Shown in pieces: positions 12,476-25,200 of a stretch of DNA of 64,000 nt. The DNA is taken from contig CADCSX010000005.1 of NCBI GenBank assembly GCA_902805475.1, positions 2,491,501-2,555,500 of the forward strand, read 5' to 3'. This DNA is from Entonaema liquescens. Taxonomy: Eukaryota; Ascomycota; Sordariomycetes; Xylariales; Xylariaceae. Position 1 is the first letter of the stretch. The number at the start of each line of letters is the position of its first letter. Under the pieces are notes generated by a model that was given only the letters and a program-made list of their open reading frames with translations, was not told the origin of the DNA and did no database searches. Both the position numbers and the translations under genes were made by a program.

Positions 12476-15400
12476 CCTCGACATTGAGTTTATCGATGTG
12501 TCATGTTGATGTTCTCTTTTCTCTGCGCATTAATCTGGTGTTGGGGCACTTGTGCGAAAATCGATTCTTTTTGAGACGAATCACTTCCGCGCCATAGAGT
12601 GCAATGCCGACTATGATACACTCCTTTATTTGTTCCATTCCGCATCTTTTGTATTCGTCACGACGAGTCATCATCATGTTTGGGCCCATCCATCAGAAGA
12701 TACGATGACGAGAATTACGACTTCTTGATTGTTATTAACAGCCGTTGAAAGGCGTGTAAATGCCTCACGATTTAACGCGTCGCATGGTGGACCTTAATTT
12801 TCTTGAGATGATCATCGATTATTTCTTTTTTTTATGCTGAGGACGAGATACTCGAGCAACGCAAAAGTCCCGCCTATTACGATTTCTAGGCGAGTAATGT
12901 TCATGACCGAGGCTGAATTTGTTTTACTTTGTTCATCACATCCATCAGCCTCGTAGAGCACGTGAGGCTGCTGGTACAATTATTTTCCTAGTGACGACAT
13001 GATGACGACCCGATTTTCTTCTATTCACCAAAAGGATGTGGTGTCACTGTGGGCGTGTGTTGGAAATGTCTCTTTTCTGGTATCAATGGTCATGAACTCG
13101 ATGATGGAATTAAAAAGCTATTGCTTGATACACAGCGAACTTAGATTCTAAGCTACATACAACTGTCCCAGCCAATCGTATCACATATTGGGCTGTAAGG
13201 AAATTAAGTGGAAATTTGTGACCAGCTTTCCTGGCTTTATATTACAGTAATGGGATTCTATCAACCATACTCTTGCCCTTTCAGTAGTAATTGTTCATTT
13301 GATGCCCTTATCCTGCCATCCCGTTTATATCGTGATTAGAGCCTATCTTCATCTCGCGCGCAAGGTACCCCGAGATGCTAATACCGTTAATGTAGCCTAT
13401 ACTCGTACCAAGCCTTGTGTAAGGTGACATTTCCTCAACAATCACAATTTTCATTACACCCAGTACCCTTCCCCTGTCGTACCGTGGTGGGAAAACCCTA
13501 GTTTTGTGGAACTACTCACTATCAACTTCTCTCGCCAAGACGATGCTGTGATGGCTCAAAATAGTCCGCTCCCATTGCTTGCTCCTGCGGTGGCAGAGAT
13601 TATTCACTATAGTGAAAAAAGATAAGGGATAGTGAGACCTGTTTTGTTGTTAATACGGGCGGCGGGTCGTACGGTGATGTGGTAGCCCGAGTTATGTAAA
13701 ACCCTCATAGTCGTTTGGATGAAGGTAATAATGGAGAAGGTTCTCCTGTTGGCAACGCGGGCCGTCATCTTGTTTATCTTCAAATTGCCATTAATAACAT
13801 TAATGAGAGCAGGCTTTAGTAGGTTTGTAGCCTATATTGCTTATGAACTTAGTTCTAGTGTATTTGAGGATTCCATCTTCAATAAGGGGCTATTATGGGC
13901 TTAGATAAGGATGCTGTTATTCATGTACTATGTCTAATTTGAATTGTGATACAAGATGGTATAGTGCTATTTGGACTTCGCCCGATCGCCCTACTTCTTA
14001 GCTAGCTATCCGATAATACACGATTTTAATGGGGACTTTTACTACTCTGTGATACTTGGTCAACTTGAGCTTATACGAGTACCCACCTAATACAATATCG
14101 ACGGGACGGGTTATGAGTAAGAAATGTCATGTAACGACATCCCACATATCTTAGCGGCAAAGGGAGGTGATGCTTCCAATGCTCTTGTTTTCTTACAAGT
14201 ACGTTCTATACCTATGGGTGGTGCTTTAGGACGTTTGAGCCTTTAAATCCCCTGCCGTCATTATTAGGAACAATACATTACGCCGACACACAGCTTCAAG
14301 ATTGTTGTTAGCTTGAACGAAAAGGTTAACCAGGTAGATAATAATGTCTATGATAGAATAGTAAGGGGGAAACCTGTACCGCAGCAACATATACACAGGT
14401 TAGCATGGCACGATAGTTACGTATCAGTAATACCGTTGGCACATGGTAGATCTAACATATCTACGTACATGGTAAATCAAAATAAGCTAGAGTTAGGCCT
14501 GCACAGATTGCGATGCAATGGTCACACGTTAGCCGTTCGTAGGCACCGACCGAGGCGGGATCTCGTCCCGTCAGGTCCCAAGAGGGCGTGCCCTCCACGC
14601 CGCTCGGTTCCAGGAAAGTATAGTTTCTGCTCGTACTCTTGCTGAAAGGGTTCCGGGTGGTTCCGTAGTTTGGGCATGTCGATCCCCGAGCTCGTGTTCG
14701 ACATACTTAACGTCTGGCCCCGAATCCATGGTCAAAGCCCCGCTGGTGTTATTTTCGCCGATGCCAGAGCTTCGGTATGTGCGACAGTGGGGTGGAGCAG
14801 CGCGAAGCTGCTAATGAAGAAGAGGGAAGAGGGAAGGAGTATTGTGTTTAGAGCGGCGCTGTGTATATGAGGAAATGGGAGGGGTTAATAGGAGAAGGGG
14901 ACATATTGTCTACCCCTAATGTGAAGAATCCCTAATTAGTCTTGGTGTTAATTAATGTTTATAATACAATAAGCGATGTCTTTACAGTTCATCAGTAGTA
15001 TCGAGAGCTCGCCTATACACTGACGTAGTTATCTGCATACCAATGTTCAAGTCACCGGCGGAGTGGAATCCAATACCGGGAAAGTTGAGCAAACATAAAG
15101 CTAGGACAAACTGCGCTCGTATTTGGCGCCCGACTATTTCGTAAAGTAGTCCTTCCAACTTAGACTTATAATGGATCGTTTTCCTTGAGCTACTTCTCGG
15201 CGATATGTTTTCTAGAGAGCTTGGCTACGGGCCGAATCAGAATTCCGAGGAGAGCATTTGTTGCTACTTATTTGTCGGTCCGAATATTGATGTTTGCGGC
15301 AGAAGCCAAGGGGCTCACGGCCGTCCAGTCCCGCCTCGGAAGGTCTAGAGGAATACAGGGAGGATGGGTATCCGATGTTGCTATTTATGTGAGTCATATC

Positions 15401-16331
15401 GTGTCCTAGATCTTGGGATTGATTGCCAGGTACTCTACCGCCATAGACTGACTATAGGTACCTAGGTAAGTTTGAACTCAGCGGAGATTCCCTTTCAGAT
15501 ATCTCCGCTGTCTATCAGGGTGACACATATACCGAGCCCCGAATAGGTAGTGGCTCCTGGCTCGCTGGGTTCATACCTGAGCATACGAGTTTGGTTCTTT
15601 CTGGGACGTAGGAAAGCTCTATGCCGAATGCAGCAAACCGTGAGTTTAGTAGCTTAACACGTTGAAACGAGTGTCGATTTAACAAACGCGTCCGGAAAGT
15701 AGCTGTAGTATCTGGAGATCTCATCTACCTTCATTTACTAATATATCAGTGAGTACCTAACTACGCCTATTTCTATGACTTAGCGAGAGTACTTGTTGGG
15801 TTGGACTTAGATGAAAACAGACTCTAATCTAGATATCTTAGAACTCTCCTTAAAAACCATAGATCAAAGTAACGTTATATGATGAACCGGCAATGGAAAA
15901 TCCAAGACCTGGAAGCTTCTCGATCTAGAGGATATGAAGAAGGCTATACATACAATTCCAACTCTTCGTTTCGATTTTGGAGAAGATGGGGTTCCTTACT
16001 GAGGTGGCTATGGGCATACATGATAAGCATTACGAATTACACGAGGGTTACGCGGGAGTTATCCATGAAATAGAAATTTAGGAGGGCTCAAGAGAGCGTG
16101 GGTATCAATTAGAAATGACCGGAAATCCTGCAATAAACCGGAAATGCAAAGACTACCTGATAGAAACCACCTGGCCCCCATATGATAACGGAGAACTACC
16201 TAACCTAACCAGGTATGTATCGTCATTATAAGGAGACGTTCAGGGCAGTACCAGAAATGATAGATAAAGAACGCCATTGCCTGCAAATCAACCGGGCTAA
16301 AACCTCAAAATCTTATTTGCCGCATGAAACT
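12476..16331. other. gene-free spacer
   Basis: The first few hundred bases are the presumed 3' region of stuA. The rest is AT-rich with no frame I recognise. A GC-richer patch around 14540-14615 can fold into a three-way junction (see findings). The open frame across it starts at TTG and resembles no known protein. Confidence 0.55.
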
Positions 16332-16980
16332 CTACTCCTCGTCTTCGTCTTCATCTTCCTCGGCCTCTTCCTCGTCGCTGGTAGCCTCGATATTCGCCTT
16401 TGCCTTCTTGCTCTGGGGCTTGGCCTTCTTCTCCTGCTTGGTCTTTGCTGGCGATTCGGGGGCGTCAGCAGGAGCGCCTGAGAGATCAGGAGTGTCGTGT
16501 CCCTTGTTTCGTAGCTCGGTGTTGATAGAAGGAATGGCCTTGAGAAGTACGTTGTATTGTTCGGGAGTCAACATAATGCCCTGTGACATGGTAAGCAATT
16601 GGATGTCTAAAATATGTGCCTCCTTGTTCTATTGACTGTAAAAGCTTACCTTCTTTCCTGGCTTGAGATCACCGGAAGCATCTGTGTAGTACTCGCGGAT
16701 GTTGATGAACGTCTTGCCCTTAAAGGTGCTGACAGTGACTCTGCGGGTGCCGCCCAGCTTTGGATAAGTTAGTAACAAAGATTGAAAGTGATAGGGGTGA
16801 TAGAATAATAGACAAACATACACCCCAGAAAGGGTTTCCCTCGTCGTCCTTGCCAGAATCAGAGGTCTTGGTCTTCTTTGTGGGCTTGGACTTGCTGCTT
16901 GACTTGACTTCCTCGCCGCTTGATACATCGTCTTCGTCTTCATCGCGACGAGATCGCTTAAGGTTCTTGGTACGACCCAT
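16332..16980 (-). CDS. SUB1: PC4/SUB1 transcriptional coactivator
   Basis: Single-stranded-DNA-binding coactivator of RNA polymerase II, acting in the nucleus in preinitiation, elongation and repair. Three exons on the minus strand, 16980-16822, 16757-16650 and 16580-16332, all phase 0, with 64- and 69-nt introns; product 171 residues. The N-terminus is a Lys/Ser/Asp-rich tail (MGRTKNLKRSRRDEDED). The PC4 core spans about residues 48-100, with TRRVTVSTFKGKTFINIREYY as its hallmark and PEQYNVLLKAI behind it. The C-terminus is a Lys/Ala stretch followed by an acidic tail. With the best splice sites the residue after NPFW is Gly, where homologues often have Glu. It is divergent from the PXA-PX gene, about 1 kb apart. 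Confidence 0.93.
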
Positions 16981-17975
16981 ATCGATGGCTAGGATTAGAT
17001 TTTGATTTGAGTAGAATTTCTTTTCACACAACGAATATGATGGAAATGATATAAGAAACTCAATTGAGGGGATGCAGACGGCTAGAGGAGAGGAAGGGAA
17101 TTGAAATATTGATAGATGCAAAATGTGGGGGTTTACGGCTTGTCGCGTCAAGAGAATGCTAAGTGCTTTGAAGACGCGCCTAAAGCAGGTATGATGTATG
17201 TACGGAGTAGCGATACATCTATAAGTACCTACCTACCTAATAACCTATGTAGAGGACTTCTTTCACAGATGATTTCTGTAACTAGGACATAAGTGAACAC
17301 AAGTTTTTTACTTTCTGTTTTGCATCATTTTATTTTCTCTAAATAGGGTCGGCTCTCACGATAATTTTGTTGAAAAGTATATAAAAGATTAATTTGTTCA
17401 GTAGGTCTATCGAAGTAGGTCCTGATGAATTCAGTACATCTAATAAAAGCCATTGAACGTTTGATTGGCCATACCTGTAATGGTTAGTGCTGCCAGGTAC
17501 CTGCATGTTCCCACATCCAATACCTCTCTAAAACTCTAAGAAATGGAAACGTTTACTATATTCGCTAATGTATCTCACACCAAAAAAGCACTGGTAAAAT
17601 ACATTTAAGGGCTACGCCGGGGTAAGTGTGTACCGAAGTACTTAATTTTACGAAACATCCCATATCGCACTTCGAGGCAAGAGTATTGTACACGACAGAT
17701 GTTAGGGGAATTTAACCATTGGACCCCTAACGTACATGAACCTGTTGCCAAATTTATCTTTTCACGATTTCCTAAATCCATAATCCAGAACCTTTTCGAA
17801 CACTTAAACTACAGAGAAGCGAGAACTATTCCCAATCAACTACTACGCTAATAATTATATAATATTAATCAACACTTTTCTATTCTGGTCTCTCGTTATA
17901 AATGCAATGCGCCCACTATCATTGCCCCTAAACGCCTAGTAGCTTTCAATAGTTCGATAAACCAGCAATTCCCTA
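16981..17975. promoter_or_regulatory. divergent promoter region, SUB1 / PXA-PX gene
   Basis: One kilobase of AT-rich sequence between two divergent starts. It must contain both promoters. I see TACCTA repeats near 17226-17245 but no unambiguous TATA box for either gene. Confidence 0.5.
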
Positions 17976-20900
17976 ATGAATATCACCGACGATGCGCAAC
18001 CCGGCGCCCCTCCCGCCGTATTGCAAGATGAGACGAAATTAGACTCGAACGAAACAGTACACAGATCCGACGATATCCTCCAAAGCCATCCGACAAGTCC
18101 GAAGAAACGAGATATACCTACATCGTCAAGTTCCCAACAAGATGATATCGTTACGAAGGTGTTGCAATTTCTTTCTACAGCAACGCCTACGACACTTGCA
18201 GCTATCGCATTTGCCCTCGCCACTGTTACATACTTCGTCCTCGGTCAGATTGGCCTGGTACTGATCGGAGCTGTTGGTGGTATTACGCTATTTGCGTCAT
18301 GGGAGGCCCGGCATCCCGAAGTGTCCCGGGCCGTCCGGGGTGAAAAGGGTTACGATTTCTTAGATCGTATCCTGAAAACAGCACATACTGGAACAGCCTC
18401 TACGGAGAGTGAACAGGACGATGAGAAGAACGCCCAACTTATAGCTCGGAGTTTCGAAGACTTCCAGCCAGAAACACGACAGGCGCTTACCGGTCTTGTC
18501 GATGCTATCGTTCGCGACTATGTGGATTGGTGGTACGGGCCTATCGTCCCGTCCGACAGATCGTTTCCTCTTTCTTGTAGAAGGGTACTAGTTAACTTCT
18601 TGCTAACCGTCTCGAATCGATTGGGTCGCAAGCGACCTGCCGATGCGTTTGTCGACTTCCTTACTCACACGTGTTCTATTATCATTGTCTTTCTATCTGA
18701 GATGTCGCATGCTTACTCAGAGCTTCCTTCCGATACGAACTTGACCGCGGCGGATGCCATTTATAATTATCTTGCTTCGAATACTGAGGCACCGTTGTCA
18801 AATCTGCTCAACCAGAGACAACAGGCAGGAAAGTTTAAGATGGTTGCCGAGGACTTGCTTAGCTTCCTAGACAAGTCGGCATATGATTGCGATCCTGCTC
18901 GAATCTTTTTGAGAGAGATTCTCTCAACAATTATTCTCGAAGGTACATTGCAGACATGCTCTAAAGCCGAATGGATCAATGGTTGGATTGTGTATCTCCT
19001 TGAGTCTGGAGAAACAGACTTTTCGCAAGCCATTGACGATGCGATACAAGATCAGAAAGCTTTTGGCGATGTCGATGGTAATGTGGGAAATATTGGTCTT
19101 TCCAGGGGTAACCGCAATTCATACGAAATCGATCGAGTGCGCCGTAAAGAGACGACACATAAGAAGAAGCTATCAAAAGCCGATGAAGAAATGGAAAAGG
19201 CTATGGAAGAAATGAAAAGGCTTAACGAGATGATTGCCGAAGCTGACAAGTCGAAACCGGTATCAAATGAGAATAGCACAGAAGCCTCCAATCTTCTCAA
19301 TAGTGCTATAGAGAAGAACGCCAAGGAGCTCGAATTGAAGCTCGACGAAAATCCAAATAGAGCCTCCCTGGATAAACCCAAAGATTCTAGTCCAAATTCT
19401 AGGGGTGCATCCACAGACTCAAAAGTAGGGAATGTTGAAGATAGGGAAGGATCCCTTAGGTCTCCCATCTCTCTAAGATCGCCCGTCGATATGGCAAGTC
19501 ACAGCTCGTCGCCGTCTAGCAGACAAGGAGACAAGGCATCCCATCGATTTACAAGCTTTGATCAAATCGTCCCTCCAGCAAAGGAAGAACCAGATGAAGG
19601 TGATCCACGAAACCCTCCTCCCCTTACATTACACAATGCTACTGTTACCATTCATGATGACACGGGGAACGACAAGGGTCGGCTTCGTGGCAAGCCTTCC
19701 TGGGAGTACCTAATTCAGATCGAACCTGCAACTTCTCATTACCCTGGGTGGATGATAATGAAAACGTACCCCCAGTTTGAGGGCCTTCACGAGAGTTTGC
19801 GACGGATTGCAACTGTCTCTGGATCGACGGCTTTCCTTGAGGCCTTCGCTACCTTTCCAAGCTGGAAAGTGCATACGAGGACATCTTTGCGTGGCGAGAT
19901 TGAGCGATATATGCGAACTGCCTGCGCGGAGAAAGCACTGGCCGAATCAGAAGCTTTTAAGCGTTTCTTAGATAAAAGCCAAGAGACCCGAACGAATGTG
20001 AGCAGAGGATTCTCCTTCGAATCAATGGGGAAAGGCGTGCTTGACGTAATCCAAAATGCACCCAAGGGGCTTTGGATGGTGGAAAGGTAGTAGTTGGTGG
20101 TGTTACCGGTGTTTTCGGCAACATTGGGCTAGGATCAAGGAAATCAACTACTGCTTCCTTGAATGAGCAGCAGACCAAGGAAACTAGTAGTACGAAAAGC
20201 CCACCAAGCATGCGGCCATTATCAATGCCAGCTCTCCCACGGATGGATAGTACACCATCAGTAAATGGGTCAGCAAGAGCCAGAGACAGTCTAGACAGCC
20301 AAAGATCGTCTGTTATCTCAGTGCAACCCAGTAAAGTAGCGCCTATGGAACGGCGTCCGAGCATCCAAGTAGATGTGGATCAAGAAGGTCTTCATCCTGC
20401 CAGGGCAGATCGTTGGGAACGGAATTCGATTAGTGGGGCGAGTAGCAGAGTACATAGTCGTGCTTCGAGCGCTGTGGCATTGCGTTCTCCGATACGATCT
20501 CCATCTGAACTAAGCTTCACTAACATTAAATTACCACCTCCGCCGGATGAGATCACGGACGACTATGGTTCACCCATAAGCACTCGCTTGAGTGTGGACG
20601 GAAACCCGCGGTTGATGCCTACTCCAAATGGCGTTTCGCCAACTCGGTCATTTAACTCGAGTCAAGATAAGCTACCGCAGGCGAACGGGCCCGTTAAGCG
20701 GCCAAGTAAGCAATATGCACCGCTTTCGGAGCAGGAGACTCGTGTTGCGGTTGAACTTCTCTTCGCTGTGATTAACGAGCTTTATACATTGTCATCGGCT
20801 TGGAACATTCGAAGGACGCTCTTAACGGCCGCGAAATCATTCCTGCTGCGACCAGGCAATCCATCACTCATGTCCATCCAATCGTTGGTTCAGGAGTCCG

Positions 20901-21214
20901 TTCTTGAGGCAAACTTATCAGACGACGGTATTGCTGCTCATCTCCGAAAGCTCCGAGAGAACTCTCTACCCACAGAAGAAGAACGAAAGGCATGGCCAAA
21001 GGAGATGACGGTAGAAGAAAAAGAGGAGTTGAGGATTAAAGCTAGGAAGCTGTTCATACAGAGCGGCGTTCCTGGTGCTTTAATGGGGATCATGGGGCAA
21101 TCCGCTACAAGCGAGGCGCTTGGGCGAGTCTTTGACTGTCTCCAGATCGAGGAGGTAGCCAGGGGCCTCTTTTTCGGAATCATGTTACAAGCAGTGCGAG
21201 TCGTTACGCACTAA
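17976..21214 (+). CDS. PXA-PX-nexin_C protein (sorting-nexin type), one-base frameshift
   Basis: Membrane-anchored phosphoinositide-binding protein of the Mdm1/SNX13 superfamily, which tethers ER to vacuole or lipid droplets; the exact role here is inference. The first frame (17976 to about 20065) gives a hydrophobic hairpin at residues 72-107, a PXA domain (about 165-345, with DYVDWWYGPI), a charged coiled coil (about 385-425) and a PX domain (about 565-690). The second frame (from about 20069 to 21214) gives a Ser/Pro linker and a nexin_C domain ending in GLFFGIMLQAVRVVTH. There is no RGS domain, unlike yeast Mdm1. The frames meet at GGGG 20066-20069: one more G reads APKGALDGGKVVVGG without a break, whereas as written a TAG follows at 20088. 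No intron explains this. Corrected length is about 1,079 residues. Confidence 0.88.
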
Positions 21215-22242
21215 AGTTGATTACTTACTGCGGGCGTTTTGCACTTGAGTAGCTCGGCGTATAGTCAAAAGGGTATAGGACATCACGACAGATGGTTGGT
21301 TTTGTGTACAACGTCAGTGCATTTCTCCGGCGCGACGGCCGATGCATATTTGGTATTCTTATAAACCATTGATTCTAAGACGTGTATGAGTATATACGAG
21401 ATGGGTTGTGCGGCTACTATGGAGTTTTGAGGAAGTAGTGTGAAGTTCGAAAGAGAATTTCAGGGGCCCACGAAGTCCACGAACCGCATACGAAGTGTAT
21501 AACATACTACTTTTGGGAGGTAAGACTACCTACATGAAGAAACGAGACCAGTTATTCTATTTTGGAACGAAATATTCCCTTGAATAATTTAGACCAACAA
21601 CCAAACGAATTCTATACTACCTAACGTACCTAATGTATTCTTACTTGATAAGATTTATAATCATATTGATTACATATAATTATTCTCATCGGCCTTAACT
21701 ATGACGAGCCACAGGTGAAGTTCCGTTATTGCCCCCTATCGTGGGGTAAGTATATGCGGTATGCTTATGCTGCGGGGTAGTAGAATAGATTCTAATGTAC
21801 ATGAATTGAAATATCATTATAGTGGGGGTGAGTCATTGTTTTTTTTACTCTATTACGTCCGCCCTAGTGACGACATCGGCTCCGTTGTTGGATAGCTCCT
21901 AAAACATCTTCCTAATATTTCCGAATATCTAATGCCGTATCCATGCCGTATCCATGCCGTATCCACTTTCATCTTCCTCTATTGCTCTATACGTTCACTA
22001 ACCTAGCTACCTGTTGGTATTACATACCTTGAGGATACTACTACTACGCGTTGTCATATAATAAACTTACGTATGGGAAATAGCAAGGGCGTCAATTTGT
22101 AAGCTCCAACAGTTTTAGATAAACGTCGTTGCTCTCCGATGCCGCTAAAGTTAGGCCTATAAGTGGCCGGATTGTTGAAGCTACAGAGTGTCATATCTTC
22201 TCTATCCATATTAGCTACTTCCTATTGCCCATCTGATATACA
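21215..22242. other. intergenic spacer and 5-oxoprolinase promoter
   Basis: 3' flank of the PXA-PX gene and 5' flank of the oxoprolinase gene. AT-rich, with no coding signal. It contains one short tandem repeat, listed separately. Confidence 0.6.
21931..21965 (+). repeat. 11-bp tandem repeat, three copies
   Basis: Three head-to-tail copies of ATGCCGTATCC, about 280 bp upstream of the 5-oxoprolinase start. Confidence 0.9.
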
Positions 22243-25200
22243 ATGGGTTCTACTGAGCAGAGAGACCGCGGCGTCCGTATCGCCATCGACCGTGGTGGTA
22301 CCTTCACAGACTGCGTTGGTACCTTAAACGGAAAGGACGTCGTGATCAAGCTCCTCTCTGAAGATCCGGCCAACTACGAAGATGCGCCACTGGAAGGTAT
22401 CCGACGTATCTTGAGCCACTTCGAAGGGCGGGAAATCCCTCGAGGTGAAGCTCTGGATACCTCCAAGATCGACAGTATACGTATGGGGACTACAGTGGCG
22501 ACAAATGCGCTACTGGAGCGCAAGGGCGAGAAGATAGCCCTTGTTGTGACTAAGGGTTTCCGAGACTGTCTTGTCATCGGCAACCAGAGTCGCCCCAAGA
22601 TTTTCGACCTCGCTATCAAGAAGCCTGATGTCCTATACGAGGACGTCGTCGAGATAGACGAGCGAGTTACGCTCGAAGACTATGCTGAGGACCCAGAGCG
22701 GACGATCACTAAGGCCGATGCAAAGGCCGGGACGGCAGAAGCGGCGAAAGCTGACTTAGTGCTTGGACTCTCAGGGGAGACAGTGCGTATCCTGGAGCGG
22801 CCAGTAGAGGCCAAGATCAAGGACCAATTAAAAAGCATATTTGACAAGGGCATCAAAAGTATAGCTGTATGTCTGATGCACGGCTACACCTTTCCGGATC
22901 ATGAAGCCCTAGTGGGTAAGATCGCTAGGGAGATTGGTTTCAACCATATCTCGCTCAGTCACGAACTCATGCCTATGATTAAGCTGGTTCCACGAGCGAC
23001 GAGTGTTTGTGCTGATGCATATCTAACGCCTGCGATTAAAAAATACATTGCTGGTTTCCAGAAGGGATTCGCTGGCGGCCTAGGAACGCGGAGTGTCCTC
23101 CAGGAGAAAGGCAGCAAAGGCGCAAGATGCGAGTTCATGCAGAGCGACGGCGGATTAGTAGACGTGGAGAAATTTACTGGTCTGAAGGCCATCCTTTCTG
23201 GTCCTGCAGGAGGTGTGGTCGGTTACGCTATCACGAGCTACGATGAGGAGACCAAGATTCCGGTAATCGGATTCGACATGGGCGGTACAAGTACCGACGT
23301 CTCACGATATGGAGAGGGTCGCTATGAACATGTCTTTGAGACGACAACTGCAGGCGTCACTATCCAATCACCTCAGCTCGACATCAACACCGTCGCTGCC
23401 GGCGGTGGAAGCAGACTCTTTTTCAAGAATGGTCTCTTTGTTGTCGGGCCCGAGTCGGTAGGAGCCCACCCAGGCCCTGCCTGTTACCGAAAAGGTGGTC
23501 CTGCTGCGGTGACAGACGCAAACTTGTTCCTAGGTCGCTTGCTACCCGAGTTCTTCCCTAAGATTTTTGGCAAAAATGAGGATGAGGGCTTAGACTTCGA
23601 GGCGAGCAAGAAAGTGATCCAGGAACTCACTGACCAGATCAATAAGGAGACTGGCAAGAATATGAGTTTGGATGAGGTGGCATATGGATTCCTGACGATA
23701 GCCAATGAAGCTATGACAAGGCCGATTAGGTCTATCACCGAAGCTAAGGGTCACGACTCTTCGAAGCACAGATTGGCGACGTTTGGTGGCGCCGGCGGTC
23801 AGCACGCCGTTGCTATAGCAGAAGCTCTAGGTATTAAGCAGATACTGGTCCACAGATACTCGTCGGTTTTATCCGCATACGGAATGGCTTTGGCAGATGT
23901 TGTCGACGAGAGACAAGAGCCAGACTCCACAGTGTGGCAGGATAAGGGAGATGTGGTTAATGAGCTGAAGGCCAAGATGGAAAAACTAAAAGAAAAGTCT
24001 CGTAAGGCCCTGCAAGATCAAGGTTTCGAAGAAAGCGATATTGTCTTCGAAGAGTATCTCAACATGAAATATCGCGGAACTGAGTCGGCTCTCATGATTA
24101 TCAAGCCTGATGAAGAGAAGGCGAAAGCATCTTATGACAGCGAGGATTGGGCATTTGGAAAGGCCTTCGTAGACCACCACCGCTACGAATTTGGATTTAC
24201 CCTGGATGACAGAGATATCATCGTAGATGACGTCCGAGTCCGCGGCATTGGAAAGAGCTTCAGATATCAGGACAAGACTGTAGATCAGCAGTTGAAGGAA
24301 GTTAAGCGGCAATCTATCGGTGACAAGAAAGCACACGGCAAGTCTCAAGTCTACTTTGAAGGCGGGCGATTAGAGACGCCCATCTACAAACTGGAAGATC
24401 TATCGGTCGGTGACGAAATCAACGGACCGGCTGTGCTCGCAGACGGCACCCAGACCATTGTTATCACTCCGAAGGCGAAGGCGCTAATACTAGAGACGCA
24501 CGTTATTATTGACCTAGAGAAGGGTAGTAAAGACGAGTGAGTCCAGTCCTATCCCCCTTTACAAGTTAAAAACTGAAGCTTAGCTAACACGTAAATCAGC
24601 TCGAACAAGAAGGACTCGTCTGAACGAAAGGCCGACCCTATTCTTTGAGCATCTTCGGTCATCGCTTTATGGCCATTGCAGAGCAAATGGGCCATGCGCT
24701 CCAAAAGACCAGCGTGAGTACGAACGTCAAAGAGCGACTCGACTTCTCATGCGCTATATTCGACGCCTCCGGTGGACTCGTGGCCAATGCGCCGCATTTG
24801 CCCATCCACTTAGGATCTATGTCGACTTGTGTCAGGACGCAAGCCAAGATCTGGGAGGGCAGGCTCAAAAAGGGAGATGTTATCATCTCGAATCACCCGT
24901 CATATGGTGGTACACATCTGCCGGATATCACTCTTATCATGCCTGCCTTCAATGAAAAGGGGAATAAGATCCTATTTTATGCAGCATCACGGGCGCACCA
25001 TGCAGATATCGGTGGAATTACCGCTGGCAGTATGCCGCCCCTTTCGCGGGAACTATTCCAAGAAGGCGCGGCGATTGAGAGCGAGAAGATTGTCAGCGAG
25101 GGTAAATTTAACGAGAAGAGAATCACGGAGCTACTCTATAACGAACCAGCAAAATACCCTGGCTGCAGTGGAACTCGATGTCTAGCAGACAATATCAACG

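Noticed and set aside
14313..14645. Frame of 110 residues across the GC-rich patch
   Set aside because: TTG start and a Arg/Pro/Cys composition explained by the GC-rich palindromic sequence.
24541..24644. Idea that HyuA and HyuB halves are two separate genes
   Set aside because: There is a proper GTGAGT donor and CAG acceptor in phase, and the family is single-chain in fungi; a one-base loss explains the break better.
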